The notes below the pieces were generated by a model. The model was not told where the DNA came from. It did not search any database and saw nothing but the letters and a program-made list of their open reading frames with translations. 64,000 bases of DNA from assembly GCA_000827265.1 (NCBI GenBank), contig KN834812.1:205790-269789 (forward strand), in the 5' to 3' direction. The DNA is from Collybiopsis luxurians FD-317 M1. Taxonomy: Eukaryota > Basidiomycota > Agaricomycetes > Agaricales > Omphalotaceae. Shown here piece by piece: positions 22,955 to 35,830 of this stretch (its first letter is position 1; every line of letters begins with the position of its first letter). Made by a program: the position numbers and the translations under genes.

Positions 22955-24997
22955 ATGTACTACGAAGCAGACACGTACCCGACTCCAGGGTTTCCAACTG
23001 AGAATCCTTGCTTATCCTTTTGGTTGCAAAATACACGTTCTTCACCCCTTCTTAGTCATCGGACAACCGATTTACCTCCAGAGACCGCTACAATCGATGT
23101 GGCAATAATCGGATCTGGCCTTTCTGGGGCTGCTACAGCTTACTACCTGTTTTCCAGAGGCAAAAACTCCAGTACCCTTCCACCGCAATCCGTGCTGATG
23201 CTGGAAGCCAGAGGGGCATGCGAAGGAGCTACAGGAAGAAACGGAGGCCATTGTAGGCCGTTTGTATTTCAGGGTAATACCCGTAAGGCCTGAAGCCTGG
23301 ATATATGACGTACGAATCTTACAGGATACTCCGAGTACAAAAAGATATTTGGAAAGGAGCAGGCCCTGAAAATCATTGCCCATGACATGGTACGCTATTA
23401 TTTCGTTAATATATCGAGAATCTTTAAGTATGGATCTTGACTCAGGAAAATCTTCATCTCATGGAGCATCTGATCAAGGAAGAAGAAATCGACTGTGACT
23501 TTTGGCTCGGAGAGAGCTTTGATACCTGTCTTGATCAAGAGGCTGCAACAAACAGACTCAAGTCTTACGAAGAATTCAAAGCCGACGGAGGACCTTTAGA
23601 TGGTATCGTAGAGTTGATTATGGATAGTGAGAAAGCGAAGCAGGTAAGTCTCGTTCAAAGTCAATGTAGGGCTTGCGTGTGTCCATGGTCTAACCCTCGA
23701 CTTCGCTTATTCTACTTCTACCTAGTTAACTCGAATGCGAGAGGCAGTGATCACTGCTTCTTTTCCCGCAGCTTCTCTATTCCCGTACAAGCTCGTATCT
23801 CACCTACTCCAAATCTGTATCTCCAAATACGGACTAAATCTGCAGACTCATACACCTGTCACCTCCGTGACCGCTTCTGCCTCTGAGGAAGGCTCCAAGT
23901 GGATTTTGACAACTCCTCGAGGAAGGGTCACTGCTCGTCAAGTGGTATTTGCTACGAACGCCTATACGGCTACCCTCTTACCTGAGTTCCTTGGCCAGAT
24001 TGTTCCAGGACAAGGGCAATGCGCTGCTATAGTTCCGACAAAGTCGTACTCGGGCAACGGAATGATGGAAAAGACGTGCACTTATTCATGGGGCAAGGTA
24101 GTGTCTGATTAAGTTCGGCCTTGAAAAATTATGGACGATCCTTATTCCCTTCATAGGGCAATTATGATTATCTTATTCAACGGCCAAAAGACGGTGTTAT
24201 TATTCTCGGTGGAGGCAAAGAAAGTGCCCCAAGTGCTATCTATGGATGTACCAATGACTCGGGGCGCGTGGAAGATGGCGGAAAACAGCAGGCTATCACC
24301 GAATATCTAAAACGTGCGATGGAAAATTATTTTCAAGATTGGACAGGAAGCAATCAGCACAAAGGACGGGAATGCGTTGGCGAGGGCTTCCTATACGATT
24401 GGACTGGTAGGTGGCGAATTTAATCCAGTCAATTGTTCAGATTTTGGACTGTGCCGTGTAATATACTTCCCTCCTTCCTTCCTTCCTTCCCATGGGAATG
24501 CTGTGCGAGTCTGCTAATCATGAAGTCACTGACTACGTCACTGTCAGGTATTATGGGCTATACTCGTGACAGTCAGTCCATACCAGTAAATGCATTTCAT
24601 CTTCTTTATCCTTGTCCATACAGATATCCCATTTGTCGGTAACGTCGAAGGAAAACCTGGGGCATATATTATTGCCGGCCATTGCGGACACGGTACGTGC
24701 GGTACTCCTTATCCATTTTCTCATTCTCTTTCTTTACCTTATCGGACTGACCTGAGCTCATGAGCTACAGTCAAAAACCTTGCTATCTTGCGCACTCATT
24801 TCATCACTTGACCTTTCCTTTTCTAACTTTGGTTCTCAGGGATGGCCCGAATCATATCATGCGCAAAGAGTCTTGCGACGCTGATCTCCGGCGGTTCTTG
24901 GACAGATACCACCCTTCCGGAAAGCTTTCGGCCTTCGAAGGAGAGGCTTATTCGGCGGAAGAAAGCAACGAGTACCGTACACGGGAATGCCGAATAA
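22955..24997 (+). CDS. FAD-dependent oxidoreductase, DAO family
   Basis: Eight exons join in frame: 22955-23273, 23325-23389, 23446-23643, 23726-24097, 24157-24406, 24548-24571, 24624-24692 and 24840-24997. The sixth exon is only 24 nt. The N-terminus has the ADP-binding motif in DVAIIGSGLSGAATAYYL, about 50 residues in. The family signature GATGRNGGHCRP follows shortly after. The middle has the Rossmann return segment RQVVFATNAYTATLLPEFLG. The C-terminal FAD-contact segments are GIMGYTRDNIPFVGNVEG and GHCGHGMARIISCAKSLA. Members of this family (DAO, PF01266) oxidise C-N bonds of amino acids or amines using FAD and oxygen. The substrate is not predictable from the sequence. There is no signal peptide, so it is probably cytosolic. 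Length (about 480 residues) suits fungal homologues. Confidence 0.88.
24471..24492 (+). repeat. CCTT microsatellite inside an intron
   Basis: A short run of CCTT units lies in the unusually long (141-nt) intron between exons 5 and 6 of the FAD oxidoreductase gene. Confidence 0.9.
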
Positions 24998-25223
24998 GAA
25001 AAATAGAGCGAATAGAGTTCAAGCGTGTCAGATTAACATTGGTTATGCGAACACTGTTCTTCTGTTTTGTGGCTAATGACGAATGATTCGGCAGGATATA
25101 CTTTGCAGCGTCAAGATCCATCTATTAAGCCTGTGAGTTGATCACTTCAACTTTTCAAATGCAGTAAGAAAAACATCACGATCAGAAAAGCTTCTATCCG
25201 TGAATTGACCATTCCGCCAGCGT

Positions 25224-25670
25224 TTATGTTACGTAGAACTTCTCCGGTATGATTCGGTTGGGTGTGTCGAAATGAGAGCAAAGCCAATCGTAGCAACTTC
25301 CTCGCGTATCTCCAATTGTTGAAGGTGATATCTCGGAGCGCAACATTCCCACTGCTTCCTCGGTTTTCATCTGGACCATGCCGTGTAATGAATATTCCTT
25401 CTCGTTACTCTCACACTTTTTTAGTAAAGCGACTCCTTTTTCATAAATGCAGGCACCAATGAACGCTTCGAGTAGGCTACCTGTCGCAGGCTCCAATCTT
25501 AAAAGTAGCGAAATGCAGGAAAGTATCCCTAGTAGATCCGGCGCGGGGTTTTGCAGCGCCATTTTATTCTCTTGTTTCCAGCTGACTTCTGTGATTTCGG
25601 AACATGCTCTTTGCACTAGTACTCTAATTGGCTCACTAGGCTTCTTCCAGTCTTCGAAATAGCGATGCAA
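25224..25670 (-). CDS. Hypothetical protein or gene fragment
   Basis: The minus-strand frame reads HRYFEDWKKPSEPIRVLVQR, ACSEITEVSWKQENKMALQN, then LLGILSCISLLLRLEPATGS. A possible GT-AG intron (GTGCCTGC to GAGGAAGCAG) lies in the middle, after which GMLRSEISPSTIGDT is readable to a stop at 25224. I do not recognise a family. A further minus-strand frame at 25881-26219 (SIIRMIRDCGLLGTNPSSIQ, LLTEILEWASFIRPSYKW) may be an upstream exon of the same gene, but no joining intron could be defended. Confidence 0.3.
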   Translation of the reverse strand: MHRYFEDWKKPSEPIRVLVQRACSEITEVSWKQENKMALQNPAPDLLGILSCISLLLRLEPATGSLLEAFIGACIYEKGVALLKKCESNEKEYSLHGMVQMKTEEAVGMLRSEISPSTIGDTRGSCYDWLCSHFDTPNRIIPEKFYVT

Positions 25671-26219
25671 GAATACCGACTGTCATTTGATTTTTGCGTC
25701 CATTGAAAGAACCGAGCTAATCTTGTTTCGTAATTGCAAGCTCAAGCTTCCGCGAGTTTCCGTTTTTCGCCTCCAGCTTTGACGGACCTCCTATTGCTAT
25801 ATACTCAAACTCGTCTCTGTCTTTCTTTATCCATGTATTCAGTTAGCTAACGCCTCTGTCCCAACGGTGACGTGCAGTGGCTAAACTAATCTGCGAATCA
25901 GACGCCGCGCGCGTATGTTTGCTTCTGCAAACCTAATACAGGAATTGATGACGCGTGTGCATGCTTTTTTCCGCATCTGGGTGGCGTCCAATCCGGGTCT
26001 TTGGATTTTTTTTGGATTGAGTGTCACTATCACCGTCGTCCACTGCCACCTATGCACATCATACCGTAACATCCAAAGTTCTTTTCCGTTCCTTTTCCAT
26101 TTGTAAGAAGGTCGTATGAAGGAGGCCCATTCCAAAATTTCTGTCAATAATTGTATTGATGATGGATTGGTGCCGAGCAATCCGCAATCTCGTATCATCC
26201 TGATGATACTTGTCCTCAT

Positions 26220-28758
26220 ATCTCATCGCACGGGTCTAGACTCGATTCTCCACCGGTTGCTGACCCTCATCGGGACCTTACGTAGAAAGCGCCCTGGAAA
26301 GGTATAAATACTCTAGGTTTTTGGAGTTACCGTCTTTATCTTCCTCCCTTCCCTTTTCTTCCACGTTCATCTACTCCTCTTCCTCACTGTGCCTAGCTTC
26401 TTGACGTCGTTGGGTGCCAGGACCAACGGTAGTCCGCGCAGATTCCACATACTCAGCCTGTTCATTTCGATGTTCTCCTCCAATTGAGGGACCGATGTGG
26501 GCTGGGTGGTGGCGGCCGCAAGGATTACCGTTCGTTGAGGGCTCGCACGTCCGGGACTGGCTCCAGTCCATTGGTCGGCTCACATTTGTTTTTATATTTT
26601 TTTTTTACTAGGCAGATTGGATTCGATGTACACATTCAGCGTTGTTCTCGTTGTAAAGGTCAGTCGCACATCTCTCTAGTTATCGAAGCCTTTGTTCAAT
26701 CATTTTCGTTCTTCTAGGCTCAAGTAGTTCCTTCCAGGTCATCATGCGTTGGGTCCTAGATGATTGCCAGCGGGTTGTTTGACGTTCATACATTTGTAAA
26801 GATTTTTTCGTGATATCAACATGCTGCGCATATATTATTTCCATACATTGCTTCTAGAGACCATCTAGTGATTGATTTGAAATGAAGTTTGAATTTTCTA
26901 CATATGCGCGATTGCAGGTACATATACAATGCAACGTCGTCAACGAACATATCATGTGCACTGGTGTTAAATAATATCTCGAACGGCATTCAAGCCAGTT
27001 ATTGAACCCTGGGCACATACCTGTTACACACATGTCGCGTAGAAGAACCGAGAGGGACCTCGAGATCACCAAATGTGCCTTGTGCCTCTTGTGCCTGAGT
27101 GGAGATGGTGTGCGGTTCACAGTTTTCTTGCACTGCCTGCCTGCCCCTTCACTTCGCCAAGTGCTGGGCGACGACGATACTTAAATGGAGCTCAGGATTT
27201 GACATGTTCCAGAACACCTGCCGCAACAACCATGCCACCCAATTATTTCACAGGATGAAGACTATCATTTGACAAAACTTAGTTTCAATCTTATGGGAAT
27301 GCTCAAAAAATGGACTTGAACGGCGATTTGAACAGCACGGAATTGCCGACAAATCGCGAAGATGGATGGGTTCATGCAGCGCTCATTTTGACGCCCAGAA
27401 GAACCTTGCTCTTGGTCGGATCTTCGGACTTGCATCGTCAACGATCTGGCGTTGCAAGAACTCCTCAAAAACATGTATAACAAGCATCCGGTTCTTGAGA
27501 GTTGTTTGAAGGTTTTTTTCTGAAGCCCTCAAAAATTTCGGCTGTTCCTATCCAATCTGCAGCCTGTAGTGCTACTGAATTTTGGCTGGATTGCGGCTAC
27601 CCAATTTTCTCAGCCAATGACTTATGCCAATTTCATCTCAGTGGCGAGCTCGAGGGAAAATCAGGTTTCGTTGAAAGCTTTCCTTTGCCAATCATTCGGC
27701 CGAGAGGAAGAAACTGTCTTCGGAACCAAGGTATTCGTGGCATGTATACCAGTGTACGAATGAATTCATTCCTGGCTTCCATTCAACTGTAACATATGAG
27801 ACAGGCATTCAGCCTCTTGGCCGTTTCTTTCGTAAAATGACCTGATTACGTCTATCTGTCAGCAGAAGGCCGTCTCGAAACAACGTTTGAAGCCTCCCCC
27901 TTTGATGGCCCCACCACTATCCAACTGCTTGAAGGCCCAAGAATGAGGGCTAAGCCCGTCTTGAGGCTGCTACTGCCGATGGCAGAGACTAGAGAATGTG
28001 TGTTTGCACACCTGCCTCTGTTCCAGACCAGATTCCTAACGTTTGGACTGTTATACCTAGGTTTTCGTTCGCCTAGAGCATTGATATTTCATGTCTAGTT
28101 GAGGTCAGTAAATGGTCTCCTGTCTTCATCACCAGTGGTTTTGTTGCCAGTACCTGGTGACTACAAGAAGAGAGCTTTTGGTGCCATCGTCGGAGGGCAA
28201 TACCTCTCTCGGTATTAGTGTGAGCTGGTGACTCTTGCTGGGGCTGTGAAGGCGAACTTCATGTTGTAAGTCCCCTCTGGTCATGAGGCACCGATTGACT
28301 TTACTCACCGACAAGTACAAGGTACGAACCGGGTCTGGGAAGTCACAGGTCGACTCAGCCTGGTGGCTAGATAAAATACCGAGGCTTCCAACATTGGCAA
28401 ACTCAGACAAAAGGTCCAACTAAATTCCCTCTACTTGCTTATTCTGGCTCCTTCGTTGCATATATAAGCTGCTACACCGACCTTCACGTTACCACAATTT
28501 TGTAGCATTTCTAGCTTCCAGTCTTTGACCAAGTATGATGGCCGATATGTCCAGCAAGGAATGGTATTGTTCTATTCTTTCGTGCTGCAAATCATTGTCC
28601 TTTTTTGGTAACAATGCGACCAGTGTATATAAGGGCGACACGCCTAGAGGTGATCACCCAGTTATTTCCCTTTTAATCAACACTCCAGTAAGTCGTGATG
28701 CCTTTCTCAAGCCTCCGTGGGCTCAGATCTCGATTCAGGTTCCAGCTACTTCCTCATC
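26220..28758. other. Gene-poor stretch with possible decayed frames
   Basis: Open plus-strand scraps occur at 27335-27475 (LPTNREDGWVHAALILTPRR), 27569-27763 (NFGWIAATQFSQPMTYANF) and about 27855-28060 (GRLETTFEASPFDGPTTIQL). They look protein-like but are in changing frames with stops. They could be one degraded gene or element. No domain was recognised. Confidence 0.35.
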
Positions 28759-30352
28759 ATGGATTCTCTTGTCCTTACTATACCTCATGAAGTCCAAACC
28801 GAGATTCTCCTCCGGGCGTATCGGTCAGATTTTGATCATTGGACCTGCGACAAAGAACGACGTAACCTTTCCCAAGTCTGCCGACTCTGGCAAGAGTTGG
28901 TGCTGACTTGTCCTACCTTCTGGACTGACGTTGTCATTTTCACACATTCAGCAGACCTAACTGTATCATTTGATCATGGCCATCCTTTCCAGTTGCAGCC
29001 CAACCATGCTCTTCAAGTCTTTCCCTACGTTGCGAAAGTTCTGCGGCGAGCTTCCTCTGGACGTTCATATGGACATCATTTCCCCTGCTGCTCTCAATCA
29101 AAAAGGCTCCGAAGCGCAAATCGCGCCCTTGTTCCCGTGGGACATTGCACATTCTCTCGTTCTCGGGGGAATTCTTGCAGCACGCGCTTATAAAATTAAA
29201 TGTTTGACAATATCTTCCGAAATTTATCATCCAATAGCAGCTTTGTTAAGGGTGCTTGCGGGGCGAGTTATGCCATTATTGGAACGCTTGGAATGTTCTC
29301 GAAACAAAAACCTTTCGAGTCATTTCGAGCAATCCGACCTACCACCTCCTTGTTTCTCTCTCCTTCAAGCCCTCGATGGAGTTATCCCGTCGCCGCAGTT
29401 GAACGCCCGGGGGTTTCCTGAACTTCACCACGTCGCTCTCTCGGGAATTCCCCACGTTTGGAGCCAGTTTATCCCGCGTCATAATCTGGTTTCGCTCAGC
29501 CTCGAGTACCTGCCGCTGAATCGCCGTCCGACTTACTTCGAGCTCAAGAATATGTTGCTTTCTAGTCAACAGACGTTACAGCGTTTGAAGTTGTGGGTTG
29601 TGGCGCCAGATCCTGAAGATGGATTAGGCTCCCAAGGCAAGATAATCTTACCCCAACTGAAAGAACTTTCCATAGGCTTTGCATTTCCCGAATACTATAT
29701 CTTCCTCATCGAGCATCTGGAGGTTCCCAGTCTTGTCTCCTTCGAGCTCTGCCAGATGCCTTACCAGTTTCCTGACAATGACTATGTGTCGAGAGCTTTA
29801 TTTTTGGGCGCCGTAATAAAAGCTTTGCCGCTCCGGCAAATCACTCATCTCACTCTCCGAGGAACTTCCTTCTGTCCAGAAAACCTCGACGAATTGGATC
29901 ACTGTTTCTTTAAAAAGGAAGAACATCAGAATCCTCCCCTCATGTTCACGTTCTTCTTCTCCTGCCCTCCCGTCAGATTCCTCCGCCTCATCGACTGCGA
30001 CCAGTCGACACTGCATTGCCTTGCTACGCCGCTTTACATTTCGGATGTTAGCCCATCTGGTTTATTTCCCTGCTCCATCCTCGAGCAACTGGAGATTCAG
30101 ACGGATAATTTGGATAATATCACGCACTTTTTCAAGCGGGATGCCTTTTGGACCAACACAACTGCGGACCTGGTTCTTCCTCGTACGCTGGGCGCGCTGC
30201 TCCTGGATGTCCCACCAGAGTGGGGGACAAAGTTGAGAGACTTGATGACAGGTAATGCAGCAGAGTTGGCGTGGAATACGCGCAGCGGTTATTTTGAGGT
30301 TGAGGACGCTGGGGTTGTCGGAAATCTGATGGAGCTACTTAATGTTGAATAG
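28759..30352 (+). CDS. F-box protein with leucine-rich C-terminal region
   Basis: The N-terminus carries an F-box: LTIPHEVQTEILLRAYRSDF, then LSQVCRLWQELVLTCPTFWT within the first 65 residues. The long remainder (HNLVSLSLEYLPLNRRP, LPQLKELSIGFAF, ITHLTLRGTSF, VRFLRLIDCDQS) has spaced leucines of a degenerate LRR type. This is the usual plan of the large mushroom F-box family, whose members act as substrate adaptors of SCF ubiquitin ligases. The two parts lie in different frames. A 55-nt intron from 28963 (GTATCA) to 29017 (TTCAAG) joins them to 512 residues, with an atypical acceptor. A real frameshift is the alternative. An upstream in-frame GTG at 28717 is less likely as a start. Confidence 0.75.
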
Positions 30353-30858
30353 GTATCGCCGTATCGGGGCATTTGGGTTAGACTATTTTCTTTTCATTCT
30401 AGGTTGAGAATCTTAGACTTACGTTCAACTCATTGTTACATATACAATTACTATCTACTACTATCTTTGTCAATGTCCCTAAATATACTATTATCAATGT
30501 CCTCTCCGGCATAATTTTGGACCCTTTCGCACTATCGTAGCAAGTATCAGTATCTGAATCTTTCGGGTCTGATCCCGCGTGAGTGAGTGCAAATCCCGAC
30601 TATCTATGCTGTATATATGCTTTGAGATTAGCGTTTACTTGACGAAAGATAAAGAAAATATTATACAAAGCACTAGAAGTAAAAATGCGAACCTGCGGCG
30701 GATGACTATGATGAAAATGACTATTATGGAATATGGAAAGGATAGGATAGGATATATATTATACGGACTCCCGAACCACTAGTTTACTATGATGTATATG
30801 CTACTATTGACAGATGATATACGTCCATGGAAAACGCAGGAATAGAAAGCATCTTCAT

Positions 30859-32251
30859 TCATTCAGACAGCTTGTCTCGCACGATCTTTTTGAGGGCTTC
30901 ATGATCATCCACAAACTTCTTGATACCCTCGTGTAACTTATCGAACGCCATCTGGTCCTGCAAAAGTGTCCATCGGAATTCAGGTTCGTTATCAATGAAG
31001 CTGGCTTTGGGAATAGATACGTCTTGTGCAGCTGAAAAGAGGTGTTATTCGCAATAATATGGAAAGGATAAACTTCGAAACCTACCAGCCGCAGCGTTGA
31101 GCTTCTGAGGGACTTCGGCACTGGAGGATTTGAGTTCCTCAAGCAATTTGGGCGATATGGTGATGTAGTCTATACCGGCGAGGGCTTTAATTTCGCCCAC
31201 CTGGAACGGCCAACAAATTCAGCGGCTACCGGTAAAATTGATCTCATATTGACCTACATTTCGGAAAGAAGCTCCCATGACGATAGTCTTGTAACCGTGC
31301 TGCTTGTAGTAGTTGAAAATTTTCTTGACCGACTTTACACCAGGGTCATTGTCTCCTTCGTAATCTTTTCCAGTTGTTTTCTTGTACCAGTCAAGGATCT
31401 AACAAGGATCAAACCGATAAGTTTAAGATACCACTAAACAAATCTAGCTTACTCGGCCAACGAAAGGTGAAATTAATGTGACTCCTGCCTCGGCGCATGC
31501 AACGGCTTGTGTAAATCCAAAGCAGAGGGTGAGATTGCAATGAATCCCCTCATCACGTTCAAGCTCTCGTGCAGCTTGTATGCCTTCCCAAGTTGAGGCA
31601 ATCTTGATGAGGATACGGTCCCTCTTAATGCCAACGGACTCATACAGAGCAATGAATTCCCTGGCCTGCCTAAAGATGAGAAAGTAGGAGGAGTGGTGAA
31701 AAAGGAACGTACCTTGGCCTTAGTTGCCTCTTTGTCAAAAGACAAGCGTGCGTCAAGTTCAGTGGAAACTCGACCGGGGATGATAGCGAGTATCTCCTTT
31801 CCAAACTCAATTAACTGTTTGCGGGAACGTATAAATGTCGTGTGAACTCCACTTTCTTCCTTGCATATCTAACGTAGAAGAAAGCACGTACAAGTCGATT
31901 CATCGCAGCATCAACTTGACCCTCAAGGTCTCCGCCTTTGTCCTTACCATACTTGATTGCAGCATCCATAAGACGAGCATATTCTGCTTTATTGGCAACG
32001 GCCAAAATCAGACTCGGATTGGTGGTAGCATCCTAATGTCCCAATATCAAAACTCGCTGATCTACAGCTTTCAAAGTAAACATTCTTTACCTGAGGCTTG
32101 TACGCATCGATTACTTGAGACAAAAGTGAAGGTTAGCAAACTCAAAATGCCCAAGGCTGAAGAATCAAAGCTGAAACTGACATTCAAAATCTCCGGAGTC
32201 GGAGACAATAACAGTTCCAGTTTGTTTAAGATAGTCAAGTGAAGTGGTCAT
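30859..32251 (-). CDS. Transaldolase, copy 1
   Basis: Eight exons read on the minus strand (32251-32182, 32113-32091, 32032-31892, 31814-31713, 31665-31453, 31398-31258, 31200-31086, 31031-30859), giving 325 residues, the normal length for class I transaldolase. Landmarks in order are [35 protein letters not shown] with the catalytic Asp region, [36 protein letters not shown] with the Schiff-base Lys, [40 protein letters not shown] and [13 protein letters not shown]. The enzyme moves a dihydroxyacetone unit between sugar phosphates in the non-oxidative pentose phosphate pathway (sedoheptulose 7-phosphate plus glyceraldehyde 3-phosphate to erythrose 4-phosphate plus fructose 6-phosphate) in the cytosol. 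A close paralogue in the same orientation lies directly upstream, at 33684-35082. Confidence 0.95.
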
Positions 32252-33683
32252 AACGAAGGATGATCCAGACAACCCAGGTCCGACCGTTGGTTCTTATATC
32301 GTCGTTCCATACTGATGGCACGCGCTCGATACCCGCTACTTCCTTCGCGCAAGTCTCCTGAATTCCGCGAATCTCTCCCTCATACGGTCGCAAATTCATT
32401 GGTTGGCGTTTACCAGTATGCTGGAAGGATGAGCCGCTCCGTTTCCCTCGTAAACTACGACCTCCGTTCACCTAGGAGTTGCACACTCGGACGCTCAACT
32501 GCATGAAGTTCTCTGAAACGTTAATTCAGATTTACTCGCTCACTCTCCCAGGACTTGTGCCTCGCAGTTATGAGTCCGGAACGATCCTTTTTGCTTACGT
32601 TTTTCGCCATGACAGGAGGGTACCGGTTTGGTCCGTCAGTTGGGCCATTTCGATGGCACTATCTTCATAGTTTCAAGTTTCTGTCGTCACGGTTTCCGTA
32701 TTGAACGTTCGAGGGCTCAATTTTGGCTATGTTATCAATCTCGCTTCTATCGACATTATTTTTTTCAGCGCCATGTAATTTCTCCCTTTCCGTATTCATC
32801 TAGTGTTCATAAAAGCTGAACCTAACGATAATCTTGCCGCTCAATTGACTTCACAAGCCGACAACGCTCTTGCGGCCCTTGACCGTGCCATGTATTACAC
32901 TTCCTTCCTTCCCTCACCAACCGAAAAGATGACGGTTTATCCCAGACTCGTATATTGCCGCTGCGGTCGCCCTCTCTCACGTGTCCAGCCGAGCGAAGAA
33001 AGAAGCTATTTTAGCTACTCAAATATGCACTCGACAAATCGTGCGAAATCTTCCTCCTACATATGTGAACGGGACCTCTCTTCACGCCGTTTAAGGCCTC
33101 TGCGCGCGGTTGATGCGTCGGGAGTCAGAAAGCGTTTGACAAGCTTTCAATCACACTACATCACGTTGCCGTGATTTTTTACTAGTGTGGTTTCAACTTC
33201 CCTCTTCTCTCATCTCTTTACAGCTATTGCTCGATACTGACACAGAAACAATGAGAGCAGCTTCAAGAAACGCTCACTTCCGGGAGATGATCGGGAATAC
33301 GAGGAAGGTACGGGGGAACCTCTGCTCCGACTGAGGAGATTCAGGGACATAGTTATGATCAAGACCGGAACTATTCCTGGCCAATGTGGAAAAGCAGAAA
33401 CAGTGAAGAGTAGGATCGTCATCCTGTTTTCTCTTCACTCTTGACCAGAGATCAGATCTCATATCCTTGCGCATCGTAACATGTTATCTATCTATCTAAT
33501 TTTGGGATTGTCCGGCGTCCAAATGTTAACCATTTTGTACATAGATGAGTACGACTATATAACACAGAGTGTTTTGAGATGGCCGACTGCTCGGCAAGAG
33601 ATAAAGTATACATTATACAAAGTATAGTAATGGTGAAAATGCGAACGTGAGGCAAACTTTACAAGAAAGGAGTGGGACTCCGC
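32252..33683. other. Spacer between the two transaldolase genes
   Basis: It contains the upstream region of copy 1 and the 3' flank of copy 2. Part of it (33100-33290) resembles the region upstream of copy 2 (35590-35830). No separate gene is supported. Confidence 0.5.
33100..33290. repeat. Duplicated upstream block of transaldolase copy 1
   Basis: Shared words with 35590-35830 include GCGTCGGGAGTC, GCGTTTGA, ATCACGTTGCCG, and an AATGAGAG segment followed by GCTCACT. This is the edge of the duplicated unit. It may hold promoter elements or the 5' end of a divergently placed gene that was copied along. Confidence 0.6.
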
Positions 33684-35082
33684 TCAACCAGACAGCTTGT
33701 CTCGGAGGATCTTTTTGAGGGCTTCATGATCATCCGCAAACTTCTTGATACCCTCGTGTAACTTGTCGAACGCCATCTGATCCTGTAAAAGAGCCCATCG
33801 GAATTCAGGTTCGTTGTCAATGAAGCTGACTTTGGGAATGGGTGTCTCTTTTGCAGCTGAAAGGAAGTTTGTTATGCTTTGGTAGAAACATGGAAGAGCT
33901 GAGCTTGAAGAAACCTACCGGCCGCAGCGTCGAGCTTCTTGGGAACTTTGTCGTTTGAAGATTTAAGTTCTTCCAGTAATTTAGGAGAAATGGTGAGGAA
34001 GTCTATCCCAGCGAGGGCTTTGATTTCGCCAACCTGGGGCGGAAAAATAGGCTTCAGTCACGGCCGCTGACATTATTTTATAATGGACTTACGTTTCGGA
34101 ATGAAGCTCCCATGACAATAGTTTTGTAACCGTGCTGCTTATAGTAGTTGAAAGTTTTCTTGACCGACTTCACACCTGGGTCATCGTCTCCTTCGTAATC
34201 TTTTCCAGTTGTTTGCTTGTACCAGTCGAGAATCTACCAGGGGATACAAAACAGGTAAGTTCAAGATTCTGGGAATTTGCTTGGACTTACTCGGCCAACG
34301 AAAGGTGAAATCAGTGTGACTCCTGCCTCGGCGCACGCGACGGCTTGGGTAAAACCGAAGCAGAGGGTGAGATTGCAGTGAATCCCGTCATCACGTTCGA
34401 GCTCTCTTGCAGCTTGTATGCCTTCCCAAGTTGAGGCGATTTTGACGAGAATACGATCCCTCTTAATGCCAACGGACTCGTACAGAGCGATGAATTCCCT
34501 GGCCTGCCAAAAGATGAGAATGTAACACGAGCAGTGAAAAAGGGTTATACCTTGGCCTTGGTTGCCTCTTTGTCGAAAGATAAGCGTGCGTCGAGTTCAG
34601 TAGAAACTCGGCCGGGAATGATGGCGAGGATCTCCTTTCCAAACTCAATTAACTATTTGCCACGAACGTATAAGCAGGGTATAAGCTCCATTTTCTTCTT
34701 CGCATATTGAGCAAAGAAAACCACGCACCAGTCGATTCATAGCAGCATCAAGTTGACCCTCAAGGTCTCCGCCCTTGTCCTTACCGTACTTGATTGCAGC
34801 ATTCACAAGACGAGCATATTCTGATTTATTGGCAACGGCCAAAATCAGACTCGGATTGGTGGTAGCATCCTAATGTCTCGAAATCAAGACCTGCCGATTT
34901 TGGATCTTGAAGTGAACGCTCTTTACCTGGGGCTTATACGCGTCGATTGCTGGAGATGGCGAGTCATGGTTAGCAAAATACTTCAGGCCGAAAGAATCAA
35001 GGCTATACCGACATTCAAAATCTCCAGAGTCGGAGACAACAACAGTTCCAGTTTGTTTAAGATAGTCAAGCGAAGTGGTCAT
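33684..35082 (-). CDS. Transaldolase, copy 2
   Basis: This gene has the same eight-exon plan and nearly the same protein as copy 1, starting [20 protein letters not shown] and ending in IL-RDKLSG. Active-site segments [11 protein letters not shown] and [18 protein letters not shown] are intact, so both copies look functional. Exon 1 ends after the codons for GDFE, and the next exon begins SIDAYKPQ, as in copy 1 (LIDAYKPQ). Third-codon and intron changes are numerous, so the duplication is not recent. A second transaldolase is not rare in fungi, but an adjacent tandem pair is worth noting. Confidence 0.95.
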
Positions 35083-35589
35083 GACGAAGAATGATTCAGA
35101 TAGTACTTAGGGTTCGTTGGTGCTTATATCGTCGTTCCATATACTAATGACATAGACTGTCACGTGTTGAATACTTCATTCAGGCGTCACTACTTGACTG
35201 CTTTGCTCCTTCGTGCAAATTTGCCCGAACTCCGTGAATCTTTCCGTCATACGTTCGTAAGAGATATGATGGATGGTGTTTGGGCATTTAAGCTGATAGA
35301 AGAAACCCAGGAAGATGGCCCCGACTGAGCTCCATTCACCTAAGAGTTACACACCCGAACACTCCAGTGCATGAGGTTCTAGTGTACGTACCCAATTAAC
35401 GCGTGAGAGCTGGCAAATCTACTCGCTTACCCTCCCAGTGAAGCACTGTTGGGGTGAGGAACGAATACGCACACTTCGTCGGGCTGATTTTTAAGTAGCT
35501 CAATTAGAAATCTTCTCGTAACTATTTGTGAGTGGATCTCAATTTTCGAAGTAAGTCATTTGAAGAATCCCTGCTTCGGTCTTGATAGA

Positions 35590-35830
35590 TTGCATATAGA
35601 ATAGACGCGTCGGGAGTCGGCTCTCGGGACGCGTTTGATAGGCGCTCAAAATCACTGGATCACGTTGCCGCGACTTTTGACTCGGTGTCGGGCGCATTCT
35701 TCTCCATTATCACTTTCTTCCAATATCTCTTCTCGATACCACCTGCCCTGCGGCTTTTGGTTCGGGATTAGCGCTGAAAATAATGAGAGTTGCTTTATCC
35801 AATAAATGCTCACTCCTGGAACTTCATCAG
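35590..35830. repeat. Duplicated upstream block of transaldolase copy 2
   Basis: This is the counterpart of 33100-33290. An open frame starting here (ATG near 35783, MRVALSNKCSLLELHQDYER) has a diverged equivalent in the other block (ATG near 33251, MRAASRNAHFREM), which hints at a copied divergent exon. Confidence 0.55.

Noticed and set aside
24314..24642. Separate small proteins in 24.3-24.6 kb
   Set aside because: They are exons and introns of the FAD oxidoreductase read in other frames.
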